Assembly (NCBI RefSeq): GCF_010389155.1
Contig: NC_057768.1
Span: 43,503,633-43,567,632, forward strand
DNA: 64,000 nt
Direction of reading: 5' to 3'
From: Erigeron canadensis
Taxonomy: Eukaryota; Streptophyta; Magnoliopsida; Asterales; Asteraceae
The translations under genes were made by a program, and so were the position numbers. Positions 1-11,534 of this stretch are shown in pieces. The number at the start of each line of letters is the position of its first letter. The stretch's first letter is position 1. The notes beneath the pieces are model-generated. The model ran no database searches. It had not been told where the DNA came from and saw nothing but the letters and a program-made list of their open reading frames with translations.

Positions 1-58
1 GATGATTTTTAAGTGTTCTCACCGTTCTTATTTTAAAATTGTTCTTGTTTGATTGTCC
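1..58. repeat. Terminal fragment of an inverted-repeat element (second copy)
   Basis: These bases closely match the right terminus of the element at 79-467 (compare about 410-466), then run into a short AT repeat. The window therefore begins inside another copy of the same family. Only one end is visible. Confidence 0.7.
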
Positions 59-78
59 CTTTATATATATATATATAT

Positions 79-465
79 GATAACACCCCAATGAGAACAG
101 TTTTAAAATAAGAACGGTGAGAACACCTTAAAAACATCATTTTGATGCATTAAAAGTCCATAAAACTAACATAGTGCATAACTAATTATCTTTATTTAAG
201 TGTTTAACAACACATTCATTCGTCAAAATCGAAATAATCATGTTTTTTGTTTTGTGCATGCATCTTGGATGCATAATCATCAAAATGATGTATCCAACAA
301 AAAACGTGATTTTTTCGATTTTGATGAATCAAATTGTTGTTAAACACTTAAATAAAGATAATTAGTTCTGCACTATGTTAGTTTTATGGACTTTTAACGC
401 ATCAAAATGATGTTTTTAAGGTGTTCTCACCAATCTTATTTTAAAATTGTTCTTATTTGATTGTC

Positions 466-467
<2 letters not shown>
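79..467. mobile_element. MITE-like foldback element with about 155-bp terminal inverted repeats
   Basis: The left arm (about 90-245) and right arm (about 305-466) are reverse complements with scattered mismatches, for example around the shared motif TTTTAAAATAAG near each end. The unique loop is about 60 bp. There is no coding potential. AT dinucleotide repeats flank both sides, suggesting insertion into a TA-rich target, so the exact ends and target duplication are hard to fix. Superfamily is not assigned. Confidence 0.75.

Positions 468-468
<1 letters not shown>

Positions 469-502
<34 letters not shown>
469..502. repeat. (AT)n microsatellite
   Basis: About 17 uninterrupted AT units abut the right end of the inverted-repeat element. 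Other short AT tracts lie near 62-77, 2494-2506, 2593-2611 and 19802-19817. Confidence 0.95.
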
Positions 503-504
<2 letters not shown>

Positions 505-3500
505 TAACTTTGAATGGAAAAGAAGGCTATTCACATCACATAACACATATCCAAAATATAACATGTATACATTAGATACGATTCCATTAAATTTATTCAT
601 AGTTTCTTAGTCACCTAACTTGGTCGAATAATATTTTCCACACGTTAATAAGAATAGTGGGCAACAACACATTATATAGGAATTATATTGATGGGTTCAA
701 CTCACGACGTCTACTTTACTCGATCAAAGTCTTCAAACAATTAAACATTATTCAACATATATCATTAATATATCATATATCCATCGATCATATTAACATT
801 TTCTAACTTCGGTTACATTATTTAATTATAAGTTGTGTATAACCTTAATTAATGTTTATTTTGTATAATATATGCGATTCAAAAAGTTAGTGACTCATTA
901 GATCAGTTTCTATTCACATCAACTTGTGTTATATGCGACCAATAGATTAGTAACTTAACTATTACAGTATTACGAGTAATATATTATGTATTCCAATCAC
1001 GTATTCATCATTCATGATAAGTTGGCCACAATGTTTATGTTTAATTTACATACCAATAGCATGCATAATATGTGAGTAAAATAGTTAATTTTAATTTTTT
1101 TCATAAAGTAAAAAAAAGGAAATTTTAAGATTTTTACTAATAAGTTACAAGTTATCTTATTATAAAACACTTGAGTATCTATCTATATTCCTTATACGTA
1201 AAGAAAAAAGAAAAAACCCATTTTTTATTTTAGATAATTTTATATTTGAATTATTAGAGTTATTTTTGACTTTTTATGTCTAGTCCTTAATGAATTAATT
1301 TACACTTTAAACCTTTATTTTAATAATTAACACTTTAGGTCCTTATCTTCTAAAAATTTTCACTATCACAATTAGATTAATCTACACCACTTGACACCGC
1401 CACCACCACGAATAGTACCATCACCGACACTACTAGACCGCTTTTCCCACCACTACCGCCGTATTCCGCGGGTACTATGCTCGTCTTCAATAAGAAACAA
1501 GCTTGAAAAAACATTTATAGTCCAACATCAACGAGTTAAAAGATCCTTGTGCAAACATAAAGAAAAACATCGGCGCCTGTAAGACACCAAATTTTGTGTT
1601 ATTATATTTGGTAAAAAAGCAATGAACAAACGACCAGGTAAATCCATACCCATTCAATACACACTTGGTCAAGAGCACTAGATCGATCGACAAACATGGT
1701 TTTCTACCTACAATATGCTATAAATAAACCATTATATTAAAGACTAGGGTCAACCTGTAAAAAAATACTCGTAAAAATGTGTGACACAATCAAATTAACA
1801 TATTCAACCATTATAACCTGTTCACAACACCCACATTGTTTTGACTTTTTTAATTAGTCTTACACTTTTACTACTTGTTCTTCAGTGTATAACATATTAA
1901 AAGCATTAATAATCTTCCAGACAAAACACGTATATTAGAGACTTTTGGTTTTGTTAGACTTAATCAAAATAAAATAGTGATGAAATGTTAAACAATAATT
2001 CATTCCACACTAGATAATTAAGATACATGTCGTAAGAAATAATATAAGTATGAAGAAGTTGAAAATATCGGCCTTTAAGATTTCATTTATAAACTGAATT
2101 ATTATGAGCTCTATATGTCCTTGCGAGCCAATAACTTCCTATTGCAAACACAATTGTAAAAACAATTTAATGTCACGTTTGATTCACAGAATTTGATGAA
2201 ATATAATGAAATTGTAATTATATTCTATTTCGTAGTGTATTTGATTGTTTAAATATGAAATTCCAACGGAATGTAAACATTCCATCATTTGTTCTCAAAA
2301 CATTCCATGAACCAACGCCCTATATATATGAGCTTTTGTTAATTAAACCACAAATTAGAAGCCATCTTTGCACCAAAAAGAAAAAATGACAATAAATTTT
2401 ATGTTTAAAAAATCAAGCAATTAAATTTGCACATATATAAGAAGCGTGATAAACATATATTACATATAATTAACTATGAGTATTTTTTATATATATATAT
2501 ATATATTGTAAAAACTACGTGTCTAGTTAATCTTTTTAATTTCTTGAAATCAGTGTAACAAGTTGTTATTATATACAAGATATTAAACGTGTATATATAT
2601 ATATATATATATTTATAATCGTTTAAAAGTGATTAGCTCATAATCGGTGCATGTCTGGATATATTAAGAATATGTTTACCAATCAATCATAGATCAATTG
2701 ATACTGTCATCATTTGATAATATGGATTCATAAAATGTTGCAAGTCACAAGTTTAAATCCTATCAAAAGTAAGTGAAAATAATTATATTTCCTTATATTG
2801 TGATTCATGTATAAGAATTCCAAGTTATCGAACATTAATTATATACGGTATGTCCTTTGGGTACTTTGAGTTTCTATTCGTTTATTATTATTATTTTTTG
2901 AATAATATTTCTATGTTTAACCTATATAAAATTTAAAAACCTGAAAAGAGTTTAACCCAACATATTATAAACTGAAAAAATAGATTATGATATTAATAAT
3001 TAATACTGTAAAATAGGACAATTTAATTGTTATTGAGATGGAAGATAGTTACCAAAGTTCTCTCTAGGAGGAGACTTGTTTAAAGTCATTGTCTCGTTTT
3101 TTGATTTTCTATTGCTTAGAAATACCATTTCCTCAAATATCATTTTCACAATTATTGACAAAATTATACGATATCATCTATACAAACTTTGTTCTGCCAG
3201 CCTTTTAACATCAAATCTTCCATTCATAGTTAATGCATTTAACTTATTACATCATTAATATCATTAATCCATATACCATAAAAGAAAAAAAAATGTATGG
3301 TTTGAGAATAAAAATGAAAATGTTGAATGGTAACGGATTCCAGACCCACCATGAATACCATCCCATTTGGGTTTGAGATATAACAATATATATTCATGGG
3401 TTTTAATGATATATTTTGTATCATACCCATTTCTATACCTTTTTATCAAAACCCACACTCCAAATACATCCTTAAATTATTTTCACTTGTGTATATTCAA

Positions 3501-4326
3501 CTTATCTTTATAAGATTTGTCTCTATAAATTATATTTAAATTTATAAACTTATTATGGCTTATAATCATAAAATAAACTAATTATAATCATAAAATAAAC
3601 TAACAGTTTTACTGTAAAGATTATAAAATAAGAATAAGAAATATTCAAAATAAGCTAAAATAAACACCCAAAGAGTGCATTTTTGAGTTTTATTTTGAAG
3701 GGATAAGAAAAGAAAGGGTAAGAAACTTTTAGTTTTTGTATTCTTGAGTTTTTTTTTAAAAGAAAGGGAAGGGAAAGAAAGGGAAAATATAATGTTTTGA
3801 TTCCAAAACTTTCTTGCCACTTTTGGCAAGATTTGGAAGGAAAAGTGGTGAAATTATTATTATACCACTCAAACTTATATAAAGGTTTTAATTACTACAA
3901 GGCTATAGATGTAAAATTGTATTTTTTATCCTTTCTTTTCCTTCCCTTCTAACTCAAGAATATATTTAACTATCAACATTTTTTTTTTCTTTCAACTCGA
4001 ATTTGTTATGTAATCATCTATCTTTTCTTTTTCTACCCAATCTTCTCTTTTATTTTGTTTTAATAAAAACTCGAGACGATAGGGAAAGTAAAGAAGCAAG
4101 CATGTGTCATGTGATATTTGAATCTCTATACTCCCTTCACGTAGTATTATTTAAATTCTTAAACATGTCAAATATTAAATTGATTTGTTCTCATATCCAT
4201 ATAACAGATTCATATGTATTAAATTAAGCAAATATCACAAAAATTATAGTCCTTGTAACACTATTCGTTAATTAATTAATACCGTAACAAACATATATAT
4301 TTATCACCAGTATAGTATCTAATCTA
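503..4326. other. Intergenic, AT-rich, no gene recognised
   Basis: Only short open frames without family resemblance or plausible exon structure occur here. Contents are simple AT tracts, the Helitron-like repeat at 1250-1484 (listed separately), and a possible degenerate SINE around 2690-2790 with a weak box B-like stretch near 2750. I see no RNA gene. Confidence 0.6.
1250..1484 (+). mobile_element. Repeat-family copy A (possible degenerate Helitron 3' end)
   Basis: The segment matches 60780-60921 on the same strand and about 63660-63965 on the opposite strand. Shared features are a run of CCACCACC-type triplets and a terminus reading GGGTACTATGCTCGT. A Helitron 3' end would be a GC-rich hairpin followed by CTAG and T. 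Here CTCG replaces CTAG, so the assignment is tentative. Confidence 0.45.
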
Positions 4327-4542
4327 ATCTAATTAGTATTCTCGCCGGATCCCGCCGGTCACGTTTGTCAGTTTCCACCTCCTCCCGCTGACTTAGCAAA
4401 TCCCCCTCAAACACACCTTCACCTTCAAATATATATACATAAAGACAGATACAGATACATACATATTTTCTCCCCTGATATTATCGTCACTCTCGCAACT
4501 TAATCTCTATTTTTCATTTCAAATAATTTTTTTATCATAACC
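4327..4542 (+). promoter_or_regulatory. Promoter and 5' leader of the glutaredoxin-DEP-DUF547 gene
   Basis: A TATA-like AT stretch (about 4427-4440) is followed by pyrimidine-rich leader sequence up to the ATG at 4543, whose context is ACCATGG. The transcription start is not determined. Confidence 0.4.
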
Positions 4543-7500
4543 ATGGGCCAAATAACAACCGATGTTGATATTATGGTCCATACAGAAAACAATCAATCAC
4601 CGGAGAAGAAGATGAACGTAACGGAAAGTGAAGATTTCGAAGACCGAAAAACGGAACAACAAATCGATTCAGATGTAAATGATAACGATTCTTCTTCATC
4701 ATCATTAGATGATTCTAGTAACAGTGATGACGGAGCTTCTGATGAAACTGAAAAATCACATATTAATAAAAAACCGTTTGAGGATTCCGATAAATGTGGC
4801 GAAGCTGAACAGAATCAGTTATTTAATCCTCAGCTGCCTAAACCAGAAGCACCGCCAGGTGTTCTAATTGTTTACACAGAATCGAAATCTGTTCCGCCAA
4901 TCAAACGATCAAATTCTAGTCCGGAAAGTGCTGTACAGATTCCGGCGATAGGTAAGTTTTTTAGAGAGAAAAGTAATAGCTTATCAGCAGCGATAACTAA
5001 ACGATTATCGTTATTAACTGAAGATAACGAAAACGACGTCGTTTTGGATGGTAATAAATTTTCAAATGTAACGGAGATTAATCTATCAGGAGTTAAAGTT
5101 ACAGTAAAGCTAAAAAACGATAAAACCGAAAACGAACAGTTTAAAGGACGGATCACGTTCTTTTCGAGATCAAACTGTAGAGATTCAAAAGCAGTCAGGT
5201 CATATTTCAGAGACCGAAATATACGCTACGTGGAGATTAATATTGACGTGTATCCTACGCGCGAGAAGGAATTAATCGAGCGGTCAGGAAGCTCCGCCGT
5301 GCCGCAGATATTTTTCAACGAGAAGATGTTCGGCGGACTTGTGGCGTTGAATTCGTTAAGAAATTGTGGTTTGTTAGAGGAGAGGATGAAGGAATTGCTT
5401 TGCCGGAAGTGTCCTGATGACGCGCCGGCGGTTCCAGTGTACGGATTCGATGATCCGGAAGAGGAAAGGATGGATGAGATGGTGACGGCGGTAAGGGTTT
5501 TGAGACAGCGGTTGCCGATCCAGGATAGGTTGATGAAGATGAAGATCGTTAAGAATTGTTTCTCGGCGGCTGAGATGGTGGAGGTTTTGATTCATCAGTT
5601 TGACTGTGGCAGAAAGATGGTAATTTGTTTGACTTTTCTACTGTCTTTTATTTTATTTTTTTTATTATAAATTCTTTCAAAATTCATAAAAGTTATGTGA
5701 CATAAATTTATTTTTACAAACAATATAAAAACGGATTAATTATGTGACATGTTAAGTTTTGCCATATAATTTTGATATTATGACTTTGTCTATTTGGATT
5801 ATCATAGATAATTTTGGGGGATATTCGTGAATTGAAGTTTGAAATAATAATATTTTAATAATTTGAAACAGGACTTAAGGCGGTAGTGGGATATATAAAG
5901 ATATCTATTTGAGTAGACAAGTTGGTGATATTTTGTCTATCTATTGTCGTTTTAAAAGAATAAAGATCCAAAGTCTAAAATGGGGTTGACCTAACTGTAT
6001 TATGTGTTTGGATTAAATAATTATTTAATAAAAGAAAAATAATGAGGGACAAAATCATGAAGAATTAGTTTACAAGGTACACTAATTGAGTAGAAGATAA
6101 TTAGATTTAATGGTGATTAGAAGTTAGTTATAAACAAACTTTTAAAAAGCATTTGAATGTCATAAGATATGTGTTTTGCATTGGAATAGTATGGATTGCC
6201 AATGTTTTTCAACCAACTTTTTCTATTGTTTTAATGATTGATATAAGTTCTTCATATTTACAATTCATATTGAAAGCACTAGTAGTAATAATGTGTACAT
6301 TATTCATGAAAATCAAAATGTTTTAACTCTTGGGGAAATAGATTTTTACTTGGGTAATAGTACAGTATTTTTATTAGGGTAAAATAGTTTGATGGTTTGT
6401 TAATTGTTTAAAAGAACATTAAAGTCATCATTGATGACACATGGTTCACTGCACAATTGATTCTTTATTGGCAACACGAATCATGACTCTTTTGCATGCT
6501 GCTGGATCTTGTGCTTCCTCGAGTAAAATACTCCTCTAATATTAAATGTACATCTCGGCTTCAATAATTTGACCGTATTAGGACTCAGATGCTTTTCCCG
6601 TAATAATAATTATATAGTTGGGTTCCTGAAACAAAGTTAATTGTGCTCACGATATGTTTTGGCTTTGTTTTTAACCAGCGGCGGAACTTGATCGAACATC
6701 ACTACAGTGGGGGGTCAAATTTTTTCAAAATCTAGTACATATATATATCTTAAATTTTTGGGAGGGGTAAATACACATAAATCTTATTTTTTTACCATAG
6801 TATATTACTCCGTAAATAATTGCTAATTATATCTCAAAATTCTGGAGGGAGCAGAACCTCTTTTGGTCATACTGATCTTCCGCCGCTGTTTTGAACTTCA
6901 TAAAAAAAAAGTAACACAGTCAAAGGCTACAATACTAGTATAAATGTTTTATCAAGCCCAACTACACAAGGCATCTTCTACTCGTATCGTATAGGTTTAG
7001 AAAAAAATTGTGTTTCCTCTAATATTTTGTGCTTACAAGACATCATTTTCATATGATTGTTATGAGACATGGAAACATGAAAGATGAGATGCGTGAGAGA
7101 AATAGATGACACATGTTATTGTCATATTGTGTAGGATGATGAATTAGACATAATATATAAATGAAGATTACATTGCTTGTTTCTTTAGGTGCGTGATATT
7201 TGCTATTCTGGAATATAAAACGTACTTGTATGCATGTGGAATGTTCATAACTGAATTGTCGTTCTTGGCATTAGGCTGTTGAGATGGGGAAGCAGCTAGC
7301 AAGGCGACACTTTATCCACCACGTGTTCGGGTAAAATTATAATCTTGTTTTTGGGTTTATCTTAAACTTAGAAGTGACCACACTGGCCGATTAATTTATA
7401 CACAAGCCAACAACTGCTCAAGCTAGTAATTTTTTTTAAAGTAGCTTAAAGCAGGTCAAATTGGTCCAAAAAAAGCGGGCCAAATGGGATGGAATTAGCC

Positions 7501-9150
7501 CAAAAGGTATTTATGAAACAATGTTACGAGTACTATTTGGAAATCTTGCTTGACACTAGTTATTTATAGAAGATCCTAAGAAGCTCGGATTAAAGTGTTT
7601 TGGATCAACCTACTTAAACCAGTTTAACTCAATGAATTCCAAAATCTACAATTTGCTACCTCTAGTTATATAGTACTATGAAAACTTTGGGCAGTGCTTG
7701 GTATTGTAGTTATAGATCATGCTCCTTGTGCATACAGGGAAAATGAGTTCGAGGATGGGAACCATTTTTATCGGTTTCTTGAACATGAGCCTTTCATTCC
7801 TCGATGCTATAACTTTCGGGGTTCGACAAATGATCTCGCGCCAAAGTCTGCTAATGCAATTAGCTTAAGACTTGCCAAGATAATGTCAGCAATTCTAGAA
7901 TCCTATGCATCTGAAGATGGCTGTCATCTAGATTATTTGGGTATAAGCAACAGTGAAGAATTCCGGAGGTAAAATTTTATTATAACTATAATAACAAGTG
8001 ATTAATTGTTTGGATTCAAATCAGTAAATTTGTTAGCTTACTTCACAGATATGTGAATCTGATGCAAGAACTACAAAGGGTGGATGTATCAACTCTCTCG
8101 GTTTCTGAGAGACTTGCCTTCTTTATTAATCTACACAATGCCATGGTCATCCATGCTATTATCAGTATTGGGCATCCAGGGGCTGCTGTAATTGAAAGGA
8201 GAGCCTTTAATACTGATTTTGTCTATGTCATTGGAGGCTCCCCGTATTCCCTTTCATCAATTGTAAATGGAGTTCTTAGAAATAACCGAAGAGCACCTTA
8301 CTCATTTACAAAGCCCTTTGGTTCTGGTGACAAGCGTTTAGAGGTATGATTTCAATAGATCATATTCAATTTATGGTTGCTTATACTTTATGGAGGTGGC
8401 TAAAAGGGTATATCAGGTAGGTTGAGTAACATGTTATAAATAATGGTAGGGGTCAAAATGGTCAGTTTTGGTATGGGTTGAAAGGGTTGCTTAGCGCCAA
8501 ACACTTTCAAACCAAACAATTTTGAAAATTGTATATAATCTAATCTTCTTTGAAAATAGTTAAGATCATATTTTTGAAAGTAGGCTTTGGACGACTTTTG
8601 ATTCATATAACTCATTTACTTTATAGCTAATACACATAACTTAGGTTAACCCATTCATTAGTAAATGGGCTAAAATTGTTATCTATGATCATATATGCTA
8701 AACCAGTGTTTTTTTTCATTATGCAGTTGACTTCTCCAAAAGTTAACCCATTGATTCATTTTGGTATCTGCAACGGGTCCAAATCAAGTCCACCAGTGAG
8801 ATTCTTCACCCCACAAGGTATTGAATCTGAACTGAGATTTGCCGCTCGAGAATTTCTGCAGAGGGATGGCATCCAAGTGGATCTTGCCAAGAGAACAGTG
8901 CACCTAACTCGAATATTTAAATGGTAAGCCAAACATATTAACCACTTAGTTCAATCTACACATACCCATGGACTAAGATCGTGTTTTTCCTGTCAGGTTT
9001 AGCGTTGATTTTGGACATGAAAAGGAGATCTTGAAGTGGATCACCGGTTACTTGGATGCACCCAAGGCGGGGTTGTTGTCACATCTTTCTAGTGATGGTG
9101 GTGCTGTGCATATTGCCTACCAGGACTATGACTGGTCCATCAATTGCTAA
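4543..9150 (+). CDS. Glutaredoxin-DEP-DUF547 domain protein
   Basis: Six exons join in frame: 4543-5619, 7275-7330, 7738-7968, 8049-8343, 8727-8923, 8997-9150, giving 669 residues. All introns are GT-AG. The order is an acidic, Ser/Asp-rich N-terminus (about 1-130), a glutaredoxin-like fold (about 200-285), a DEP domain (about 310-390, split by intron 1) and a DUF547 region (about 430-650). The glutaredoxin active-site region reads SNCRDS, so it has one Cys where classical dithiol enzymes have CPYC. Activity may thus be monothiol or absent. This architecture is known in plants (Arabidopsis At4g08550-like), but its biochemical role is not established. The first ATG with Kozak-like context was chosen, and no upstream in-frame coding is seen. 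Intron 1 carries a hAT-type MITE. Confidence 0.9.
6676..6888. mobile_element. hAT-type MITE in intron 1 of the DEP-domain gene
   Basis: The termini are CAGCGGCGGAA on the left and TTCCGCCGCTG on the right, a perfect 11-bp inverted repeat. The flanks 6668-6675 and 6889-6896 match in 7 of 8 bases (TTTTTAAC and TTTTGAAC), as expected for a hAT 8-bp target duplication. The 213-bp element has no coding capacity. Confidence 0.8.
8398..8685. repeat. Dispersed intronic repeat, copy 1 (intron 4)
   Basis: The segment carries runs like GGTCAAAATGG and ends with a stretch close to TTAACCCATTCATTAGTAA. Related endings occur in intron 9 of the DUF1350 gene and intron 13 of MCM2. The family type is unknown and similarity was judged by eye. 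Confidence 0.45.
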
Positions 9151-9933
9151 TGAGCCACAATCAGTGGCTCAAACATTTTGTAAATAGAACTATAATTTGA
9201 GTTTCATTGAACAATATATTATCCACACTTAGTTTTGGAGTCCATAAAATAGATTTTAGACAATGATCTAAAACATGGATCTCCTTATGGGAGGTATTTG
9301 TTGATGAACTTATCACATACTGGTAAGTCGTATTTTTGTTACATTAAAGAACCCATTTCAAAAGCATAGGAATGGAGTGATCATATATAGTTTGTATTGT
9401 TGGACAAATTTTCAGTCATGTTGCTTTGTACTGTAATATCTACCATCTACTACATATATTTATTATTAAGATACGATGTTATTATATACTGTACATTTTA
9501 CAAGCAAATGGTTTGTGCGTGGAAACTTGGTGCAACTTTCTTATTACAATAATTATCGGTGGATTTTCTTGACAAAGTTACAGCTAAGTCATAAACTGAG
9601 ATGTTCATGTAAGTCTTCTTGGCCATGATTTCCTGTAGAAGTCATACAGAAAAATTTCATGACGATAAAAAAAATATAATGTCAAGTTCAAGAACCGGCA
9701 ATACAATGATATTGCACGTCAGTGCACGTCCATCCTTGATGGTACTTTAAACCTATTAATATTTGTTAAAACCAACCATCCATCCATACTCAGTTCCTCA
9801 CCCACAATGCAAGCCAAACTCAATTCAACATATGCATAAAAAACTTGAGATGCAAACCCACTTCCAACGACATGAAAATATGAAATCCACAAGATTAGGA
9901 AATATCTTATTCAAGGATGCAGTTTCTCTTGTA
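9151..9933. other. 3' flank of the DEP-domain gene
   Basis: Noncoding. It holds the 3' UTR of the gene on the left and ordinary AT-rich DNA. It ends with TAATC (9934-9938), one copy of the retrotransposon target duplication. Confidence 0.6.
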
Positions 9934-9938
9934 TAATC

Positions 9939-10654
9939 TGTTAGAATATATGAACATATAAACATACAAGATCACGAATAAGCGCAACGGAAGAAATCGA
10001 AACATATATGCAATCATATTAATTAACAAAGAGAGAATCAAGACGTGTACCTTATATGCAAAGATCCAATTAAAATAATAATAATAAGATTATTATTAAT
10101 GCTTAGGGTTTAAAGCAAAACCCCTCCACAATCGCACACTAGACACCCCGAATAATGTATGCTAGTACCCCGATCACGAACCTAAACAACCCTTTGTTTA
10201 GAACCCTTAAACTAAAGTCGAAAACCGAAAACCCTTTTGAGGAGGGGGTTTCGGCCGAACCAAGAAGAGGGAGAGAGAGGAGAATTGTTTGTGAATTGAA
10301 TGAATGAAAAACCTATGAATTAGCCCTTGTATTTATAGGGTAATTTTAGGTTAAACATAACTTGGAAACTAAGCAACATCAAGGCTATGGAAAGCCTTGA
10401 TGTGCCGTCCCCCATACATGGACTTAGGTCCAAGCCCACTTTCCAATTTTCACATTTTAATCCTCCTTTTTAATTAATTAAATATAATTAATCCTTTAAC
10501 TATTTTTAATTAATTATTTCGTGATCAAACTAATTAATATATTACTTTAATATATCAATTGTTATTATTGAGTTACCGTGTCATTTCGTGTGACCCCGTA
10601 GGCTTAAATTATTCCCGGACATGCGACTTATAATAATATGATCATATGCCAACA
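9939..10654 (-). repeat. 3' LTR of the copia element (complete, 716 bp)
   Basis: It matches 16850-17495 from position 10010 rightward. The leftmost 71 bp (9939-10009) have no counterpart in the other LTR. On the minus strand a TATAAATA box lies at about 10330-10337, a plausible core promoter. The termini are TGTT and AACA. Confidence 0.95.
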
Positions 10655-10668
10655 GCTCCCACTTGAGC
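10655..10668 (-). promoter_or_regulatory. Polypurine tract of the copia element
   Basis: Directly next to the 3' LTR the minus strand reads CTCAAGTGGGAGC. The AAGTGGGAG core is the usual plus-strand priming tract in plant copia elements. Confidence 0.75.
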
Positions 10669-11534
10669 ATGTTATTATAAACGTAATAACATTGGTTGGC
10701 GTCTAGCAACACTCCAATGCTCCCGGAAATATTTAAGAATAGATTCTTAAAATTGCCAAGTTGAAATGATTTAGTCTTTAATATCCTTTTGTTCAGATAC
10801 CCTTGTTAATTATGAATATGGATCAATGTCATTTCATAATTTAACGATATGTTTCTCATTTCTACAATTAATCAAGATTACCAAATTAGTCAAGAATCCT
10901 TTTGAGTTCATTTGGGTACGGCCATACAAACATCTTAATTAATTAATGAGGGGCCTAAATGGTATCATTCTTCAGTTGCAAATTGAAGGAACAAATCCTG
11001 TATTGACTACAAGTGTCTGGCCATGTCGTTTCTTAACATTTCTGAAAATAGCCCTTTATTACTGCCTTGTTCAGGACAGTTAGGAACTATATCAAGAAAT
11101 GCAATCCACACATGCATAACTCACTTGTATCTCAAGTCAAAGGATAAATAAAGTAACCATTTCATGAATTTCATTCAATGACGTCGATCCATAAAATGAT
11201 AATTCGTTCTGTGGGGTAAGTCTAATATTCACCTTTTGAATATCATGTGAGTTTGGTACGATCCACCATCTTCAAAATATTCCCTTAAATATTTTCACCA
11301 ATCTCTCACAATTGTCTTACTTTAATCATATTCCCATATAATTAATCGACAATAGACATTTAGAATATCGAATTAATATTCATGGATTTAAACATGCAAA
11401 TTTAGGATACAATTATTATAAAAATGAAACCACTTATACCGCGTATAAAAATTCATTTATTGAAAATAACAATTGTTTAACATCCCATTATCCAAATACT
11501 AATCACAGATTTACATGAAATAACTTAGCAATAT
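10669..11534 (-). other. Noncoding 3' region of the copia element
   Basis: About 870 bp lie between the pol end and the polypurine tract. No envelope-like or other open frame is seen. Confidence 0.6.
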
